From Paenibacillus glacialis (GTDB taxonomy: Bacteria > Bacillota > Bacilli > Paenibacillales > Paenibacillaceae), in assembly GCF_001637205.1 (NCBI RefSeq), contig NZ_LVJH01000061.1:1-44382 (forward strand): 44,382 bases of DNA. The letters are read 5' to 3'. Position numbers and translations under genes: made by a program. Positions 43,557-44,382 of the stretch are shown piece after piece (positions within the stretch are counted from its first letter, which is position 1; each line of letters opens with the position of its first letter). The notes beneath the pieces were generated by a model. The model saw only the letters and a list, made by a program, of their open reading frames with translations, searched no databases and had not been told where the DNA came from.

Positions 43557-43611
43557 CCCCACAAAAACTCTACGTAATCTCCATAGTAACTCCAGATCAC
43601 GACAGTACAAT
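43557..43611 (+). promoter_or_regulatory. Phased CTCCA-repeat promoter of the repeat-protein gene
   Basis: Units CCCCA, CTCTA, CTCCA and CTCCA start at 43557, 43568, 43579 and 43590 (period 11). TACAAT begins at 43606, 16 nt after the start of the last unit, with an A/T-rich leader of about 37 bases before the start codon. Same geometry as the promoters at 38792 and 43464. Confidence 0.72.
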
Positions 43612-43654
43612 GAAGACGTTAAGAAAAATACATTTACGAAGGAGATTGATAACT

Positions 43655-44382
43655 ATGAAAAAGAAATTGGCTACTACTGCTTTAGGTGCTGTCTTTGCTC
43701 TCACATCTTTTGGGTCTGTATTCGCGGCTGATGCATCAACACAAACTATTGGAAATGGACAACAGGTAGAACAAGGAAAAGTGAGTAAACCAGATAATCT
43801 CGATGACGCAACCAAAGAAAAGGTAAAAGCAATTTTGGACCAATCACAAGCAGGTACACTAACGAAAGAGCAAGTGAAAACACAGCTTCAAGCTCTTGGT
43901 ATTGATTGGGAGTTTGATTTCAGTACGGCTCGTGGTACCAAGGTAGAGATAAACAAAGTGAGTAAACCAGATAACCTCGATGACGCAACTAAAGAAAAGG
44001 TAAAAGCGATTTTGAACCAATCACAAGCAGGTACACTCACTAAAGAGCAAGTGAAAACACAGCTTCAAACTCTTGGTATCGATTGGGAGTTTGATTTCAG
44101 TGGAGCTAAGGGCATCAAAATAGAAACAAACAAAGTAACTAAGCCAGATAACCTCGATGACGCTACCCAGGAAAAGGTGAAAGCGATTTTGAAACAATCA
44201 CAAGCGGGTACACTCACTAAAGAGCAAGTGAAAACACAACTTCAAGCTCTTGGTATCGATTGGGAGTTTGATTTCAGTGGAGCTAAGGACATCAAGGTAG
44301 AAACAAACAAAGCTGCTTACCGCTATAGCCCGGTACACGACACCATAAACATCGGTGAACACCGTAGAAAACCACCAAAACA
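43655..44382 (+). CDS. Secreted protein with three 59-residue tandem repeats (3' partial)
   Basis: The frame opens at ATG 43655 (AAGGAG about 9 nt upstream) and stays open to the window end, giving 242 residues. Residues 1-25 form a signal peptide (KKKLATTALGAVFALTSFGS, ending VFAAD). After a short linker come three near-identical 59-residue units, with core KPDNLDDATKEKVKAIL then AGTLTKEQVKTQLQALGIDW and EFDFS. Each looks like a helix pair with an acidic loop, then a Trp/Phe beta stretch. The sequence after the third unit changes to a Tyr/His/Arg-rich segment (YRYSPVHDTINIGEHRR). No cysteine and no anchor are visible in the part present. Function unknown; shared promoter architecture ties it to the adjacent two-component system and ABC transporter. 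Confidence 0.88.
   Translation, partial: MKKKLATTALGAVFALTSFGSVFAADASTQTIGNGQQVEQGKVSKPDNLDDATKEKVKAILDQSQAGTLTKEQVKTQLQALGIDWEFDFSTARGTKVEINKVSKPDNLDDATKEKVKAILNQSQAGTLTKEQVKTQLQTLGIDWEFDFSGAKGIKIETNKVTKPDNLDDATQEKVKAILKQSQAGTLTKEQVKTQLQALGIDWEFDFSGAKDIKVETNKAAYRYSPVHDTINIGEHRRKPPK
43781..43957 (+). repeat. 177-bp tandem coding repeat, unit 1
   Basis: First of three in-frame 177-bp units, beginning GTGAGTAAACCAGATAA. Near-identical to units 2 and 3 at DNA level, with the most differences at its 3' end (STARGT instead of SGAKGI). Confidence 0.9.
43958..44134 (+). repeat. 177-bp tandem coding repeat, unit 2
   Basis: Second unit, exactly 177 bases after the first and in the same reading frame. 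Confidence 0.9.
44135..44311 (+). repeat. 177-bp tandem coding repeat, unit 3
   Basis: Third unit, beginning GTAACTAAGCCAGATAAC. The array ends at 44311, after which the coding sequence is unrelated. Confidence 0.9.

Noticed and set aside
43525..43731. Open frame of 68 residues overlapping the repeat-protein start
   Set aside because: It runs through the regulatory repeats in a different frame from the signal-peptide-bearing gene starting at 43655, which has the ribosome binding site.
43781..44311. Tandem repeats considered as a CRISPR-like array
   Set aside because: Units are 177 bases, contiguous, in frame and protein-coding, with no spacers.

Overview
The window looks like a chromosomal segment of a low-to-mid GC Gram-positive bacterium, most likely Paenibacillus or a close relative. 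This is inferred from gene content and signals: strong GGAGG-type ribosome binding sites, an ECF sigma factor paired with a DUF4179 protein, copper-amine-oxidase-like 'stalk' domain proteins, multimodular chitinases, YVTN propellers and several c-di-GMP enzymes. No rRNA, tRNA, CRISPR array, phage or intact transposon was seen.

Layout. 1-2.7 kb: the end of a secreted-type protein of unknown function, then an ECF sigma factor overlapping a DUF4179 membrane protein. 2.7-6 kb (minus strand): two tandem GH19 chitinase units, each with its own promoter region and terminator hairpin; the downstream copy has lost its signal peptide, chitin-binding and Fn3 modules. 6.1-9 kb: a decayed rsbQ-like hydrolase in front of a PAS-GGDEF diguanylate cyclase, a MepB-family protein, and a protein built of five-residue glycine repeats. 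9-14.6 kb: a MalY/PatB-type C-S lyase, a NodB deacetylase fused to an acetyltransferase-like tail, an ArsB/NhaD-type permease and an EEP-family hydrolase. 14.6-18.2 kb: a DUF4234/DUF2752 membrane pair, then an ABC-2 transporter divergent from a TetR regulator, with two identical-architecture operators between them. 18.2-24 kb: a large GH18 chitinase, then an overlapping pair of a PLP amino-acid deaminase/aldolase (apparent ATT start codon) and a sugar-lactone-oxidase-type flavoprotein. 24-29.2 kb: lipoproteins, a YVTN propeller, an amidohydrolase, a YdeI/OmdA protein, YjdM and a stalk-domain protein. 29.4-33.1 kb (minus): two more c-di-GMP proteins, 7TM-PAS-GGDEF and GGDEF-EAL. 33.5-36.5 kb: glycerol dehydrogenase plus single-chain dihydroxyacetone kinase, an oxidative glycerol route. 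36.7-38.7 kb: a secreted VWA/stalk protein flanked by identical 33-bp terminator repeats.

38.8-44.4 kb is the most interesting region. It holds a MacB-like permease, its ATPase and a small membrane protein (+ strand), a convergent histidine kinase/OmpR-type regulator pair (- strand), and, divergent from the regulator, a secreted protein made of three near-identical 59-residue repeats that runs off the window end. The three promoters of this cluster carry phased 11-bp direct repeats of CTCCA type. In all three the candidate -10 hexamer lies exactly 16 nt after the start of the last repeat. This predicts a self-contained, autoregulated signalling/export module whose most distinctive output is the repeat protein. 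Its function is unknown.
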